Source of the DNA: Saprospiraceae bacterium
GTDB taxonomy: Bacteria; Bacteroidota; Bacteroidia; Chitinophagales; Saprospiraceae
Direction of reading: 5' to 3'
NCBI GenBank assembly: GCA_041392805.1
Contig: JAWKLJ010000002.1
Location: forward strand, 3,689,276 to 3,753,275
DNA: 64,000 bases
Under the pieces are notes generated by a model, which saw only the letters and a list, made by a program, of their open reading frames with translations, was not told where the DNA came from and ran no database searches. Position numbers and translations under genes: made by a program. Every line of letters begins with the position of its first letter. Within the stretch, counting starts at the first letter, position 1. This document shows positions 25,515 through 35,159 of the stretch, one piece after another.

Positions 25515-25961
25515 GTCAATTTTTATCTTTACGACTACTTTCTTCACGGTAGAAGATTCGCTAACATTGATTCCAGGCATATGCAGATCATTAGGAAAAA
25601 AAAGCATAAACATCCCCGATTGAAATTCAAGGAAATGAGGTTTTACATCATATAAAGCATAGTCCTCTGCTTCGTTAACCGTTACAGGGATTTGATTGGT
25701 GAGGGGCGTTATACCAACAAGTTCGTTGCCTGAGATCATATACTGTAGGTCAATATATTTATGATGCCCTTCTACTTTACTTTCACTTTGGTCTTTGGTT
25801 TGGTATTCCATTACTATAGCAAAAAGTTCATCTTTGTCTATTTCGTGTTTTCCCAATGGGATTTGCGCTAAATCTGTTTCTTTAAGAAAAGCAAAGCCCT
25901 TGGCGATTTTAGGGCTTAAGCTTAGGTATCTTTTGTAATTTTCAATATTGTCTGCTACCAT
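25512..25961 (-). CDS. YhcH/YjgK/YiaL family protein
   Basis: 149 aa, cupin-like beta barrel of the DUF386/EbgC family. Typical motifs are GKHEIDKDELFAIVMEYQT, EGHHKYIDLQYMISG and FFPNDLHMPGI, the last holding metal-binding His as in EbgC/NanQ. Members act on sugars, for example as anomerases in sialic-acid or galactoside metabolism. It is a single gene. Its TAA stop lies at the edge of the inverted-repeat element, which may have replaced the natural 3' end. Confidence 0.9.
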   Translation of the reverse strand: MVADNIENYKRYLSLSPKIAKGFAFLKETDLAQIPLGKHEIDKDELFAIVMEYQTKDQSESKVEGHHKYIDLQYMISGNELVGITPLTNQIPVTVNEAEDYALYDVKPHFLEFQSGMFMLFFPNDLHMPGINVSESSTVKKVVVKIKID

Positions 25962-26104
25962 TTTATATTAGCTATTTTGTGCGCTGATAATTTTTTATGC
26001 GCTTAATCAATTGGGTGGTGAAAATAGAAATAATAGATATAATAGGTAAGAAAAATGATTGATTAATTATTGAGCGCGATGATCAAGGTTTTCAGCTGGC
26101 TAGA

Positions 26105-26134
26105 ACACAAAAATTGTCAGAGAACAAAAAATGA
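26105..26134. repeat. repeat family C, partial copy
   Basis: acacaaaaattgtcagagaa followed by caaaaaatga matches the right arm of the element at 41885-42016 and the site at 29234. It lies in the divergent gap between the YhcH-type gene and the cytochrome gene. Confidence 0.6.
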
Positions 26135-26206
26135 TCAACCAATATTAATATATATAATTCCATTATTATCTTTAATGTTCAATTTTCACCATTGAAAAAG
26201 TAAAAA

Positions 26207-26800
26207 ATGAATCAATTGATGAAACTGGTCCTCGTGCCAATTTTCCTTGCTGTTTGTATAAGTGCTTGTTCAGACAGCAATCAAAACCCTAGTGAAGACC
26301 TTTCCCAAGTTAAGGCGACCCCAAAGGAGAGCAGTGTTGAGCATGGTAAATACCTGGTAGAAATAATGGGTTGCAACGACTGCCATTCTCCCAAAAGAAT
26401 GGGAGCAAATGGTCCAGAGGTGATTCCCGAATTGTTGCTGTCGGGTTTTCCATCAGACCGGCCAATTGTAAAATTTGATAGTGAGTTAATTAAAGAAGGC
26501 TTTGCCATGTTCTATCCAGACTTGACGGCGGGTGCAGGACCTTGGGGTGTAACCTTTGCTGCCAATTTGACACCAGACGAAACAGGTATTGGCAACTGGA
26601 CCACAGCACAATTCAAAAAAGCACTCACCGAAGGCAAATATAAAGGACTAGATGGTGGGCGCATGCTTTTACCGCCAATGCCCTGGTTTAATTATATCAA
26701 TTTGACCGACGAAGATGTCAATGCCATCTTTGCTTACTTAAAAAGTATTACGCCCGTCAAAAACTTGGTGCCATCACCTATTACGCCTGACAATATGTAA
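26207..26800 (+). CDS. c-type cytochrome lipoprotein
   Basis: 197 aa. Signal peptide with a lipobox (FLAVCISACSDS), so probably lipid-anchored in the envelope. One heme c site CNDCH is visible near residue 56 (GKYLVEIMGCNDCHSPK). LTPDETGIGNWTTAQFKKAL and MLLPPMPWFNYINLTDEDVNAIFAYLKSI are typical of membrane-bound dehydrogenase-type cytochrome c domains and supply the distal Met. It probably passes electrons in the periplasm; the partner is unknown. A second start at residue 5 is possible. Confidence 0.9.
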   Translation: MNQLMKLVLVPIFLAVCISACSDSNQNPSEDLSQVKATPKESSVEHGKYLVEIMGCNDCHSPKRMGANGPEVIPELLLSGFPSDRPIVKFDSELIKEGFAMFYPDLTAGAGPWGVTFAANLTPDETGIGNWTTAQFKKALTEGKYKGLDGGRMLLPPMPWFNYINLTDEDVNAIFAYLKSITPVKNLVPSPITPDNM

Positions 26801-26845
26801 TTGATAAGGAATGAAGCGGATGGAAACATTAACTTTTCCGCTCCA

Positions 26846-27925
26846 TTACACCCGGTGAAGCTTATAGGGATATACGCCTCCTGCATTCCATTGGCAGACA
26901 TATAGGTTTTTATCCTCGTCTACACAAACATCATGGCAGTGCTTAAAAATGGGTTGATCTTGTAAGACCAACTTCATTTTATCTTTTTTATACTTTGGTT
27001 TAGTGCCTCCTGGATTGGAAACGACCTTATTCTCTTTATTCAAGATGGTTACAAATCCTTTGTTTTGCAACACGTTATAATTGTCTTTCTCCATTCCAAA
27101 ACAAACACCCGAATATACATTTTCACCGTCGATGACCGGACGGCTGACGAAGGCTCCTGGCAGGTAATAGGTCTCCAGGTATTGGCCGTCAAGGGTAAAC
27201 CTTTTAAAGGAGTTCTTTATTCTCGCCGTACACAGTAAGGTAGGATGATTGGGATCACGGGTATCCAGGGTTACGCCATGTACTTGTTTGAATTTGTCTT
27301 CTTGCAGGAAGCTATCTCCGCCAAACTTCCGGATGAAGTTACCTTTGGAATCGTACTGCAAAATAAATTGAGCACCATAGCCGTCTGCGACATAGATGTC
27401 GCCTGTGGGGCCAATCGCGGTTTCGGTAGGCCTGAAGCTGGCCTTTTCATCATAAGCGCCTATGGAAAAAGGGTGAGCCAATTCCATCAGAATCTGTCCC
27501 TTCAGGGTACATTTCACTACCTTGCCCTGGCCGGGATCGGTGATGTACAGGTATTCCTCCCCTCCTTCGTCATGAATGGTCAGTCCATGCGCACCAGGAA
27601 AGCGGAGTGTCCAGCTATCGAGCCATTTACCCGACTTATCATAGATGATCAGGTTGTTTTGGGGATGGTCTGTCAATAGGAGTAACCGCCCTTTTTTGTC
27701 CATCACCATTTCATGGCAATTTTTCACGGGGTATTGCTGGGGGTCAAGGTCTCCCCATGTTTTTTCAAGCCGATACCGAAAATCCCCATGCCCAATGATG
27801 GTTTCCTGCATAGCGGGTTTTGCAGACAAAATATGAAAAGGAACGACAGACGAAGCCAATAATGTGCCTCCGGTAATGGCCGTTTTTTTGAGGAAACCTC
27901 GACGACTGGTATTAGATTTCTTCAT
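26846..27925 (-). CDS. Tat-exported NHL-type six-bladed beta-propeller protein
   Basis: 359 aa with a twin-arginine signal (SRRGFLKKTAITGGTLLASS). The mature part has NHL-like repeats such as HGLTIHDEGGEEYLYITDPG, GPTGDIYVADGYGAQFILQYD and CVDEDKNLYVCQWN, consistent with a six-bladed propeller. Relatives include peptidyl-alpha-hydroxyglycine lyase-like and other propeller proteins, but specific activity cannot be told. Folding before Tat export hints at a cofactor or metal. It lies 6 bases after a small cytosolic protein gene on the same strand. Confidence 0.87.
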   Translation of the reverse strand: MKKSNTSRRGFLKKTAITGGTLLASSVVPFHILSAKPAMQETIIGHGDFRYRLEKTWGDLDPQQYPVKNCHEMVMDKKGRLLLLTDHPQNNLIIYDKSGKWLDSWTLRFPGAHGLTIHDEGGEEYLYITDPGQGKVVKCTLKGQILMELAHPFSIGAYDEKASFRPTETAIGPTGDIYVADGYGAQFILQYDSKGNFIRKFGGDSFLQEDKFKQVHGVTLDTRDPNHPTLLCTARIKNSFKRFTLDGQYLETYYLPGAFVSRPVIDGENVYSGVCFGMEKDNYNVLQNKGFVTILNKENKVVSNPGGTKPKYKKDKMKLVLQDQPIFKHCHDVCVDEDKNLYVCQWNAGGVYPYKLHRV

Positions 27926-27931
27926 TTATCT

Positions 27932-28417
27932 TTACTTCTTCTGATAGTCAATAAACAAGCCACATTCCAGCGGATAATCTTTTTGGAAATCTGGTTCACC
28001 AGAGAGGCTGGCCAAGGTTTTTGCTTCGCGGCGGATAGGTGGAATATCCCAATCGCCATCCCAACAGCAATACCATTCTAGGTCACTTTCTGCCAAGGCG
28101 GTTTGTAAGTAGTTAAAGTATTCGCAAAGGGCCTGTTTCTTTAGTTCGTATTCTTCCACCCAGGCTTTCCACATTTCTGGCGTCAGGTCTTCGGAGAATT
28201 CCGGTGTCTCTTCCAATTCCATTTCAAAATTTAATTGAAAGTACAGGGCGCAGGCGCAACCTGTTGTGGAACCAAATTCAACGATATAGGGTTTGCTAAA
28301 CCATTGCTGTACAGGGTGGTTCGCCCTTAGAGTCCATGCCCGAAAACCCTGTTGGCCTTCTGGGATTTGTCGGATAGGAAGGGGTTGATCAGAAGCAAGA
28401 AATACGCAGTAGCACAT
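27932..28417 (-). CDS. hypothetical cytosolic protein
   Basis: 161 aa, rich in Cys, Trp and acidic residues (MCYCVFLASDQPLP, TTGCACALYFQ, DLEWYCCWDGDWDIP). No signal peptide and no family I recognise with certainty. It is directly upstream of the Tat-exported propeller gene with a 6-base gap, so they are likely cotranscribed. Confidence 0.75.
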   Translation of the reverse strand: MCYCVFLASDQPLPIRQIPEGQQGFRAWTLRANHPVQQWFSKPYIVEFGSTTGCACALYFQLNFEMELEETPEFSEDLTPEMWKAWVEEYELKKQALCEYFNYLQTALAESDLEWYCCWDGDWDIPPIRREAKTLASLSGEPDFQKDYPLECGLFIDYQKK

Positions 28418-28531
28418 TATAATAGTGATTGGTCTTCTTTTTAGTCAACTTTTTTGCTTTAGAATTGGTTCCTTAGAAATGGAAATTGTCGGTTATCTAC
28501 CATTGCATTTATTTTCGAGCAGAAATCACTT

Positions 28532-29170
28532 CTAAAGCTTAAATTCTCGTATATATTTTTTCTCGGTGTATACCATATAGGCTGTGCCAAAAAGGACAGG
28601 CACTAAAAAATTCAAGGCAATATTCCCAAAGATATCTTGGATCGAAGTGAACGCAGAAAGCGCAGCAATGTAAGATACTATCATCCTGGCAGAATGATTG
28701 AAAAACCAGTCCATTTTGCCAAAATTTTTCTTTTGGATTGGCTTTTCCAAAATATATCTCGATACATCCTGGGTGGTAGAAAGTCCAAATAAAAGCCCAA
28801 ATACCAATGATATAATGGCGAAATTAAGGTTGCCGACGAAGTATAGTTTTACAGCATAGTACAATAATATAAGGGAAAACAATAATCCTGCTAGCATAAA
28901 GGCTTTATCGTACCATTTCATCGGCTTTTCCTTCAACACGGCGAACCGAAATCCGGTAAATACATAGTAAAAACCAAATAGGCCAATGATGGTAATAAAT
29001 AAATCACCGATATAGGCCCCAGAGCATAACAAACCAATCCAGCTGAAGAAATAAACCCTTCCCAAACGACGGTGATTTTTCCCTCCTCGCTTTAGTACAA
29101 ATTGTAATAAGCCTATGCAAAAAACGATCAAGCCAAGTAAAGCATGAACGTATACAACAGTATCTCTCAT
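28532..29170 (-). CDS. DUF2306-like integral membrane protein
   Basis: 212 aa with about six or seven predicted membrane helices. The first helix is followed by KRGGKNHRRLGRVYFFSW, a His/Arg pattern that resembles DUF2306 proteins. Between helices 5 and 6 lie charged residues and FNHSARMIVSYIAAL. Function unknown. Single gene, preceded by a copy of repeat family C in its upstream region. Confidence 0.75.
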   Translation of the reverse strand: MRDTVVYVHALLGLIVFCIGLLQFVLKRGGKNHRRLGRVYFFSWIGLLCSGAYIGDLFITIIGLFGFYYVFTGFRFAVLKEKPMKWYDKAFMLAGLLFSLILLYYAVKLYFVGNLNFAIISLVFGLLFGLSTTQDVSRYILEKPIQKKNFGKMDWFFNHSARMIVSYIAALSAFTSIQDIFGNIALNFLVPVLFGTAYMVYTEKKYIREFKL

Positions 29171-29233
29171 GTCTGATAAAATTTAGTTGAATGTCAAATC
29201 AAGCATATTCTGCAACCAGTGTGGATTAAACAT

Positions 29234-29262
29234 ACAAAAATTGTCAGAAAACCCGAAAAATG
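29234..29262. repeat. repeat family C, partial copy
   Basis: acaaaaattgtcagaaaacc followed by cgaaaaatga matches the sites at 26105 and 41989. It lies in the divergent gap between the DUF2306-like gene and the dehydrogenase gene. Confidence 0.6.
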
Positions 29263-29487
29263 AATAATGCGGTTAAATTAGTGTAACTTTAGTGCTGGAT
29301 TATTTAGCTGTTGCTATTAATTATACGCCTCGCTACCTTGTAGTGAACACCAAAGGTCCTTTTCTTTTGACAAACTAGTCATCAACTTAATGCCTGATCG
29401 CTAGTAAATAAACCTTTCTACACATCTTATCACGCCATCTCGCTCATTTCATTAATGACGTTTGGCATCATTTTAAACGAGAATCAT

Positions 29488-30633
29488 ATGGTTTTATCCC
29501 AAATAGGGGTTATCGGAACATCTAAAAAAGTGGACGAAAGACGTGTCCCTATTCATCCAGAACATTTACAAAGGCTGCCAGAAAATATTCGCAGGCAGCT
29601 CATTTTTGAAAAAGGATATGGCGCACCTTTTAATATGGAAGATGAAGAAATCGTTGAGCAAACTGGCGGAATAGCTGCCCGCGCTGAGCTCTTATCCGAT
29701 CTTGGATCGGTCATCATTGCCAAACCAATGCTATCGGATTTAAAAGCTTTGAAAGAAGGTGGAATGCTTTGGGGCTACCCTCATTGTGCCCAGCAAATGC
29801 AAATTACACAAACTGCTATCGATAGAAAATTGACCTTAATTGCTTTTGAAGATATGTTTGTTTGGAATCCAAATGGACAGATCGGCAGGCATACTTTCTA
29901 TAAGAACAACGAAATGGCGGGTTATTGTGCGGTCATACATGCCTTGCAATTGAAAGGGATAGATGGACACTATGGAAACCAAAGAAAGGTGATTATTTTT
30001 AGTTTTGGTGCCGTTAGCAGAGGGGCCATTTATGCCTTAAAAGCGCATGGCTTTAGGGATATCACCATTTGTATCCAAAGACCTGACCATGAAGTCAGAG
30101 AAGAAGTACTGGATGTGAATTATGTGCGGATCCAAAAGGGAGAAGCCAATGAGCCTCGGCTAAAAGTAGTGGAACATGATGGATCAGAACGGCCGCTTTT
30201 GGATTTAATCAGTGAATCCGAGATCATCATTAATGGCACCTTTCAGGACACGGATGATCCCATCGATTTTGTCCTTGAAGAAGAGAAGTCCAGGCTAAAG
30301 GCTGGTACCCTGATTATAGATGTGAGCTGTGACGAAGGCATGGGATTTTATTTTGCCAAGCCCACCACTTTCAAAAACCCGATCATAGCTGTCGATCATA
30401 TCGATTATTATGCTGTCGACCATACCCCCAGCTACTTCTGGGAAAGTGCATCAAGGTCCATTTCTGCTGCCCTGATTGTACATTTACCTTCAGTGGTTGG
30501 TGGCCGCGCAAGTTGGATGCAAAATACAACCATCAAAAATGCAATCAATATAGATCGAGGAGTCGTTGTAAAAGATACGATCCTTAGTTTTCAAAAGCGT
30601 GAAACGGCGTTTCCACATTTAGTGAAAATGTAA
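29488..30633 (+). CDS. alanine dehydrogenase / N5-(carboxyethyl)ornithine synthase-family NAD(P) enzyme
   Basis: About 381 aa. The N-terminal part (IGVIGTSKKVDERRVPIHPEHL, FEKGYGAPFNM, LWGYPHCAQQ) belongs to the AlaDH/PNT family and is closest in feel to N5-(carboxyethyl)ornithine synthase. The dinucleotide domain has KVIIFSFGAVSRGAIYALKAHG, and later segments read IIDVSCDEGMGF and DHTPSYFWESASRSIS, the latter resembling saccharopine-dehydrogenase-like members. ATG 29488 places the Met just before the conserved strand; ATG 29455 adds 11 unlikely residues. Substrate cannot be decided from sequence. Confidence 0.8.
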   Translation: MVLSQIGVIGTSKKVDERRVPIHPEHLQRLPENIRRQLIFEKGYGAPFNMEDEEIVEQTGGIAARAELLSDLGSVIIAKPMLSDLKALKEGGMLWGYPHCAQQMQITQTAIDRKLTLIAFEDMFVWNPNGQIGRHTFYKNNEMAGYCAVIHALQLKGIDGHYGNQRKVIIFSFGAVSRGAIYALKAHGFRDITICIQRPDHEVREEVLDVNYVRIQKGEANEPRLKVVEHDGSERPLLDLISESEIIINGTFQDTDDPIDFVLEEEKSRLKAGTLIIDVSCDEGMGFYFAKPTTFKNPIIAVDHIDYYAVDHTPSYFWESASRSISAALIVHLPSVVGGRASWMQNTTIKNAINIDRGVVVKDTILSFQKRETAFPHLVKM

Positions 30634-30642
30634 TTATCCTCT

Positions 30643-32190
30643 CTACTGTGCTGCCACCCTTTCATACTTTAACAACTTACTGGCCCAAGGAATAAAGTAT
30701 TGAAAGTTGGGCGCATCTGTATGTCCGCCATCGTGCTGACGCCAGGCTAGTTCTCCCTCCAGCATATCCGTCAGCATGGGCGGCATTTGTTCCGTTAAAT
30801 AATTATTAGAGACACCGATATCACGTGCGCCTAACAATTTGAAAACTGAACCTGCTGCTACAGTAGCCATATAACTGCCCTTTTGATCCAGCCATTTGGC
30901 ATCACCTTTCTCGGGTATGCCATAACTGATGAAGGTTAAACGAGGAGCACATAAGGCAATCAATTCGTGGGAGTCAACAGGGAGGTCGCATCCCGTTTTA
31001 CTGCCAAAACTGGCTGCTGCGGCGCCATACTTTAGATAATTGCCTGCCATCCAGTGGTATTCCCCTGCTCCGGTAAGGTTTTCTACGGCTTCTCCGAAGA
31101 TACGGCGATGGAGCGCCGCCCCTCCTTTGCCCGATGAACCGATCAAGCCAAGGGCAAAGCGTTCTTCAAAAGCAAGGGTAACCAGTGCTGCTTTGCCATA
31201 ACGTGACACGCCTTCAATGCCTACTTTAGTGGCATCTACTAAAGCATCCGTTTCCAGGTAATCGAGGCCGCGCGCAGCCCCCCAGCCCCAGGCACGAAGG
31301 GAGCCCCAATCATCAGGCTTGCGAGGTTGCCCCTTGTTGACCAAACCAATGATTCCTCTTGTAAGACCAGCACCGTTATCTGCCTGAATACTCCTGGGGT
31401 CAATGGTTACATAGCCCCAGCCCGCTGCTAACAATTGCTCTGTGGGTGGAGAATCACCCGTGACCGGAGGGGCAAAGAAACTTGGACGGGGTAATCTTGT
31501 GATAGGGGTATATGCAGGGTATTGATCAAAGATTTCCTTCATCTCAGGGTTATAATGGATCATCATCTCTTTAAAGGTCGCATTCAGTTTTTCCATGTCT
31601 TCTGGTGACGGTTGTGCGGGAGAAGGAAAGGATGGGCGACCAAACATCATCAGCACCGGAACAGGGCCTTTGACATTGGTGGGCACGACAAGCATCATTT
31701 CAATGTCAACGTTAATTAATGGGTATTCGCTATTGTCAACATGTCCGATGATTTGTTTAGCGATAACCGGTGTGCGTCCTACCAACTCTTTGTCCGTAAT
31801 TTTTACCGTCCATGTTACCTTTGGAACATTGTTTGGAACGCGGCCGTACATTTCGCGTGTTATGTCTTCCAGCAATTCTGGTCGCCTTTGTTTCCACCAG
31901 ATGTCTGCTGAGGTAACCTTTGTACCTCCTTTGGTGGTGAGTACATCCGGTAGGTCAGGACAAGGATTGGCGATTGACTCATCATAATTGGCATGGTTAG
32001 GCGCTGATTCATTGCCGCTGGCACCGGGCCTCAGCTTGGTAATGCCCAGTTGTTGCATCATGTGTGCATGGTCCTCTTGGGCCGTATAGTTTACAAGACT
32101 AGGATATTTACTACTATCTATTTTAACTGCCTGGCCAGTTGCCAGTTGCCCTATCCATAATGTAACGAATAAAAATAGAAGCTTTTTCAT
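30643..32190 (-). CDS. CE15-type glucuronoyl esterase-like alpha/beta hydrolase
   Basis: 515 aa with a signal peptide (KKLLFLFVTLWIGQLATGQA). The nucleophile motif GVSRYGKAAL (near residue 330) is the G-x-S-R-x-G-K signature of CE15 4-O-methyl-glucuronoyl methylesterases, and HDGGHTDAPNF near the C-terminus supplies the catalytic His. GSLRAWGWGAARGLDYLET is also typical. These enzymes cut ester bonds between lignin and glucuronoxylan or related esters. It is secreted and stands near a secreted sialate O-acetylesterase, suggesting polysaccharide deacylation. Confidence 0.88.
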   Translation of the reverse strand: MKKLLFLFVTLWIGQLATGQAVKIDSSKYPSLVNYTAQEDHAHMMQQLGITKLRPGASGNESAPNHANYDESIANPCPDLPDVLTTKGGTKVTSADIWWKQRRPELLEDITREMYGRVPNNVPKVTWTVKITDKELVGRTPVIAKQIIGHVDNSEYPLINVDIEMMLVVPTNVKGPVPVLMMFGRPSFPSPAQPSPEDMEKLNATFKEMMIHYNPEMKEIFDQYPAYTPITRLPRPSFFAPPVTGDSPPTEQLLAAGWGYVTIDPRSIQADNGAGLTRGIIGLVNKGQPRKPDDWGSLRAWGWGAARGLDYLETDALVDATKVGIEGVSRYGKAALVTLAFEERFALGLIGSSGKGGAALHRRIFGEAVENLTGAGEYHWMAGNYLKYGAAAASFGSKTGCDLPVDSHELIALCAPRLTFISYGIPEKGDAKWLDQKGSYMATVAAGSVFKLLGARDIGVSNNYLTEQMPPMLTDMLEGELAWRQHDGGHTDAPNFQYFIPWASKLLKYERVAAQ

Positions 32191-32248
32191 TTACTTGTTT
32201 TTTGTTGGCGATTAAATGCAATGAAACACACATCCTATTTCATAGAAG

Positions 32249-32764
32249 TTAGTCAATCATTTCCAGCAATTTATTAATCGTATTCAAATTTCTTGCAGTC
32301 ATGGTAACTTTTGTGAAGGCTTTCCCCATTTTTTCAACCAGCTTTGAACGACCAATGCCATCCGGTGCATACAAATAAAACACCTTGTCGATGAGCTTAT
32401 ATTCCTCTGAATCGGCTTTGAGTTCCTCCAACAAAGCATAATTAATGGTTGGTTCTTCCTCACAGAAGAAAAAATGGACGGTTTTACCTACATCAGTTTG
32501 GTAGGGGTTATTGGCCACCGCCGCTTTGAAGTCGGCCGTGCTCAAAATAAAAGCGTAAGGCTTGAAACCAAAGTGTTGTTCAATCAACTCGCTGATCTCA
32601 TCTTTGGGTTTTGTTGAACTTTGAAAAACCACATTTCCGCTTTGGATATATGTTTTTACTTTCGTAAAACCGCTTGCCTCCATCAGCCTGGTGAGTTCCT
32701 TCATGGGAACAATGTGTTTGCCACCTACATTGATGCCACGTAATAATGCAATCCAAGTTTTCAT
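32249..32764 (-). CDS. DUF1697 family protein
   Basis: 171 aa cytosolic protein. MKTWIALLRGINVGGKHIVPMKEL and YIQSGNVVFQS are the hallmark motifs of DUF1697, as is the C-terminal VTMTARNLNTINKLLEM. The family has no firmly known biochemical role. Single gene. Confidence 0.93.
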   Translation of the reverse strand: MKTWIALLRGINVGGKHIVPMKELTRLMEASGFTKVKTYIQSGNVVFQSSTKPKDEISELIEQHFGFKPYAFILSTADFKAAVANNPYQTDVGKTVHFFFCEEEPTINYALLEELKADSEEYKLIDKVFYLYAPDGIGRSKLVEKMGKAFTKVTMTARNLNTINKLLEMID

Positions 32765-32889
32765 AAGTTATTGTTTTACCATTACTAAGTATACCTTCCA
32801 AGTATTGGCACGAAAATAATGGGGTCATTTTTTGTACACTAGCGTCAAGGCGAATAAATACACCGTCAACTCATAAAGTCTAATGATTA

Positions 32890-33498
32890 TTAACCTTCAG
32901 CTGCTTTTTTCCTTATCCTTTCTATTCTAAATATTTCCAATTTTTTCTGTAATTCAACAACATTGGGGATCATTTCAAATGTCGGATAAAATCTTTTTTT
33001 TCCTGTTTCAAAATCATGGGTAAAAAAATTGAATGGAGTTTTAGGCAAAAAATGAAGTACGCCACTTTTATCCCCATATTCTTCATAGGTTATTTGTCCA
33101 ACATCTGCAAAATCAATAAAATGGATGCTTTTCTTTCCCCACCACCAAAGTTGAAAAAAGACTCTATTCTTTGTGAATGCATATTGGGTATGCTTCTTCC
33201 TTTCGTGCTTTAAGATATCAGGAATTACAATTATAGCCAAGCCAATTATCATCGTAAGCGCAAATGCCACCCAATTGCCCTGCCGATAGAATACGTAACC
33301 AAAAATCAACATCCCTCCAAATACAAATCCAAGAATGCTTGTTGCGCCAGTCATCACATCATAGTGCCCACCTAATTCAAATAAAGTTAAACTAAATTTA
33401 GGATTGGGTTTCCCTTCCCATTCAATTCCTTCTTGCTCAAACAAATAGGCTTGAATACTTTGTTCAAAATCATTGTCGAGTATTTTTTCAGGCTCCAT
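32890..33498 (-). CDS. membrane protein with a PH-like (YdbS type) domain
   Basis: About 202 aa from MEPEKILD; an upstream in-frame start at 33552 would add 18 residues and overlap a hairpin repeat, so I prefer 33498. Two hydrophobic helices (around residues 54-98) are followed by YAFTKNRVFFQLWWWGKKSIHFIDFADVGQI, a bacterial PH-domain pattern. A charged C-terminal helix ends the protein. Function unknown. Confidence 0.7.
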   Translation of the reverse strand: MEPEKILDNDFEQSIQAYLFEQEGIEWEGKPNPKFSLTLFELGGHYDVMTGATSILGFVFGGMLIFGYVFYRQGNWVAFALTMIIGLAIIVIPDILKHERKKHTQYAFTKNRVFFQLWWWGKKSIHFIDFADVGQITYEEYGDKSGVLHFLPKTPFNFFTHDFETGKKRFYPTFEMIPNVVELQKKLEIFRIERIRKKAAEG

Positions 33499-33550
33499 TT
33501 TTTCCTTTAAATTTTGTGAATGGTTCGTCCAAATGAAAATATAAGGGGGC

Positions 33551-33603
33551 AAGACATCAGAAGTTTATCCCAGGAGCACCATAGGAAACTTCTGATGTCT
33601 GAG
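33551..33603 (-). repeat. 3' hairpin element, copy 2
   Basis: agacatcagaagttt and aaacttctgatgtct are perfect 15-base inverted repeats with a 19-base loop. Read in the sense of the esterase gene that ends 9 bases before it, stem and loop resemble the copy at 20907-20958, including the central tggtgc/aggtgc of the loop. Confidence 0.78.
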
Positions 33604-33611
33604 ACAAGGTA

Positions 33612-35159
33612 CTACGGGCTCGTCTTCCCAGCCGTCACCCCCGGCCAATCATCTGTCCGGAAAGGTGTCATTGGCAACCCATCGCGGCTATACATATTGC
33701 AGACGGGGTTGTTGGCCCAGGCGTAGCGCACCGCCACCGGGCTAGTCACTCCATCACTCCAGATTTCCATTTGCGTAGGGCTGATAATTTTAGCATTCGC
33801 CCAGACAAATTGCTGATCTGCACCTGCGATGGCGAAACCCTGGGGCTCCTGGGTATCAAAGGAATAAAGTCCTTGGCCCACCTGATCGAAGGTCAAGGTA
33901 ATTTTGTTGCCTTCAATTTTCATGGATTGATAGGTTGGCCCCATGAATGGAATGTTCTTGTGATAATCCTTGGCCAAGGCCCAGCGTGCCAATCGGTCGG
34001 CAACCGTTTGCTTATTTCGGGGGTGGATGTCTCGCCCTTCTCCCAGGTCAATGATGACAGCCTGACCAACGTTTTTCAATTGGTTCATGGTCATCGACTG
34101 GGCTTCGCGCAATTCCGCCCAATCGCTATCGCCGGGTTGCTCCTTTTCGGCTTGAAAATCAGCCAACTGTACATAGTAGAACGGGAAATCACCTTGCCCC
34201 CATTCCTCGCGCCAATTCTTAATCATCAAAGGAAACAGGTCTCGGTACTGGTAAGCTCTGCCTGCATTGGATTCTCCCTGGTACCAAATGACGCCTTTGA
34301 TCCCGTATCCGATGGTTGGATGCAATACGCCATTGTAAATATTAGCAGGCCGATGGTTGCCATTCAAGATATCTCCAGGTTTTCGTGGACGACTTGTTTT
34401 ACGGTCTGCTTCTTTCAAGGCATCCCATTCATCCACCTCCTTTTGCCATTTTTTAACCTCTTCCTCATAGTTATAGGTAGTTTCTGTTTTTTTCCATGAG
34501 GCCATTAAATCGTCGTATTTATCGTCTTTTTCCAAAACGCCTCTATTCACCCAAGCTTCTGCGGCGGAGCCGCCCCAGGCGTTGTCGATGAGCCCTATCG
34601 GAACATCCAGGGCGTGGTACAGCCGGCGCCCGAATAAATAGCCGATGGCTGAGAAGTTTTCGACCGTTTCAGGGGTGCAGGTCTCCCATGCACCTACAAA
34701 ATCATCCTGCACGGTGGGCGTTCCCACCTGGGGAACAGAGATCAATCGGATCTTTGGGTAGTTGGCTGTCAATATAGCCAAAGCAGCACTGTTGGTGTTT
34801 TTCAGTGGCCATGCCATATTCGATTGGCCAGAGCAAATCCAGACTTCCCCGACCAAGACATCGTCAAAAAAGAATTTGGATCTTTCACCCTCGATATGCA
34901 GTTGATAAGGGCCTCCGGCGGGAAGCGGCCTCAATTGAATTTTCCATTTGCCTTGCGGATCAGCCTTTGTCACATGGCTTTGACCATTGATCTCCACTTT
35001 TACTATTTCACCGGGGGTTGCCCAGCCCCACACCGGATTCATTTGTTTTTGTTGCAGCACCATATGATCACTGAAAATGGCCGGCAATTTCAGTTGTGCA
35101 TAAAGAGTTGGGTAACATAAGAAGATAAAACAAAGCGAAAAAAAAGTGTTTTTAATCAT
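33612..35159 (-). CDS. sialate O-acetylesterase (SASA family)
   Basis: 515 aa with signal peptide (about 1-22). LPAIFSDHMVLQQ and the beta domain (WGWATPGEIVKVEINGQS) open the protein, and EVWICSGQSNMAWPL carries the nucleophile Ser of the SGNH-like block. GVIWYQGESNAGRA and VIIDLGEGRDIHPRNK give further block residues including the catalytic His. It removes O-acetyl groups from sialic acid or from other acetylated glycans such as xylan. Secreted; single gene ending at a hairpin repeat. Confidence 0.92.
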   Translation of the reverse strand: MIKNTFFSLCFIFLCYPTLYAQLKLPAIFSDHMVLQQKQMNPVWGWATPGEIVKVEINGQSHVTKADPQGKWKIQLRPLPAGGPYQLHIEGERSKFFFDDVLVGEVWICSGQSNMAWPLKNTNSAALAILTANYPKIRLISVPQVGTPTVQDDFVGAWETCTPETVENFSAIGYLFGRRLYHALDVPIGLIDNAWGGSAAEAWVNRGVLEKDDKYDDLMASWKKTETTYNYEEEVKKWQKEVDEWDALKEADRKTSRPRKPGDILNGNHRPANIYNGVLHPTIGYGIKGVIWYQGESNAGRAYQYRDLFPLMIKNWREEWGQGDFPFYYVQLADFQAEKEQPGDSDWAELREAQSMTMNQLKNVGQAVIIDLGEGRDIHPRNKQTVADRLARWALAKDYHKNIPFMGPTYQSMKIEGNKITLTFDQVGQGLYSFDTQEPQGFAIAGADQQFVWANAKIISPTQMEIWSDGVTSPVAVRYAWANNPVCNMYSRDGLPMTPFRTDDWPGVTAGKTSP

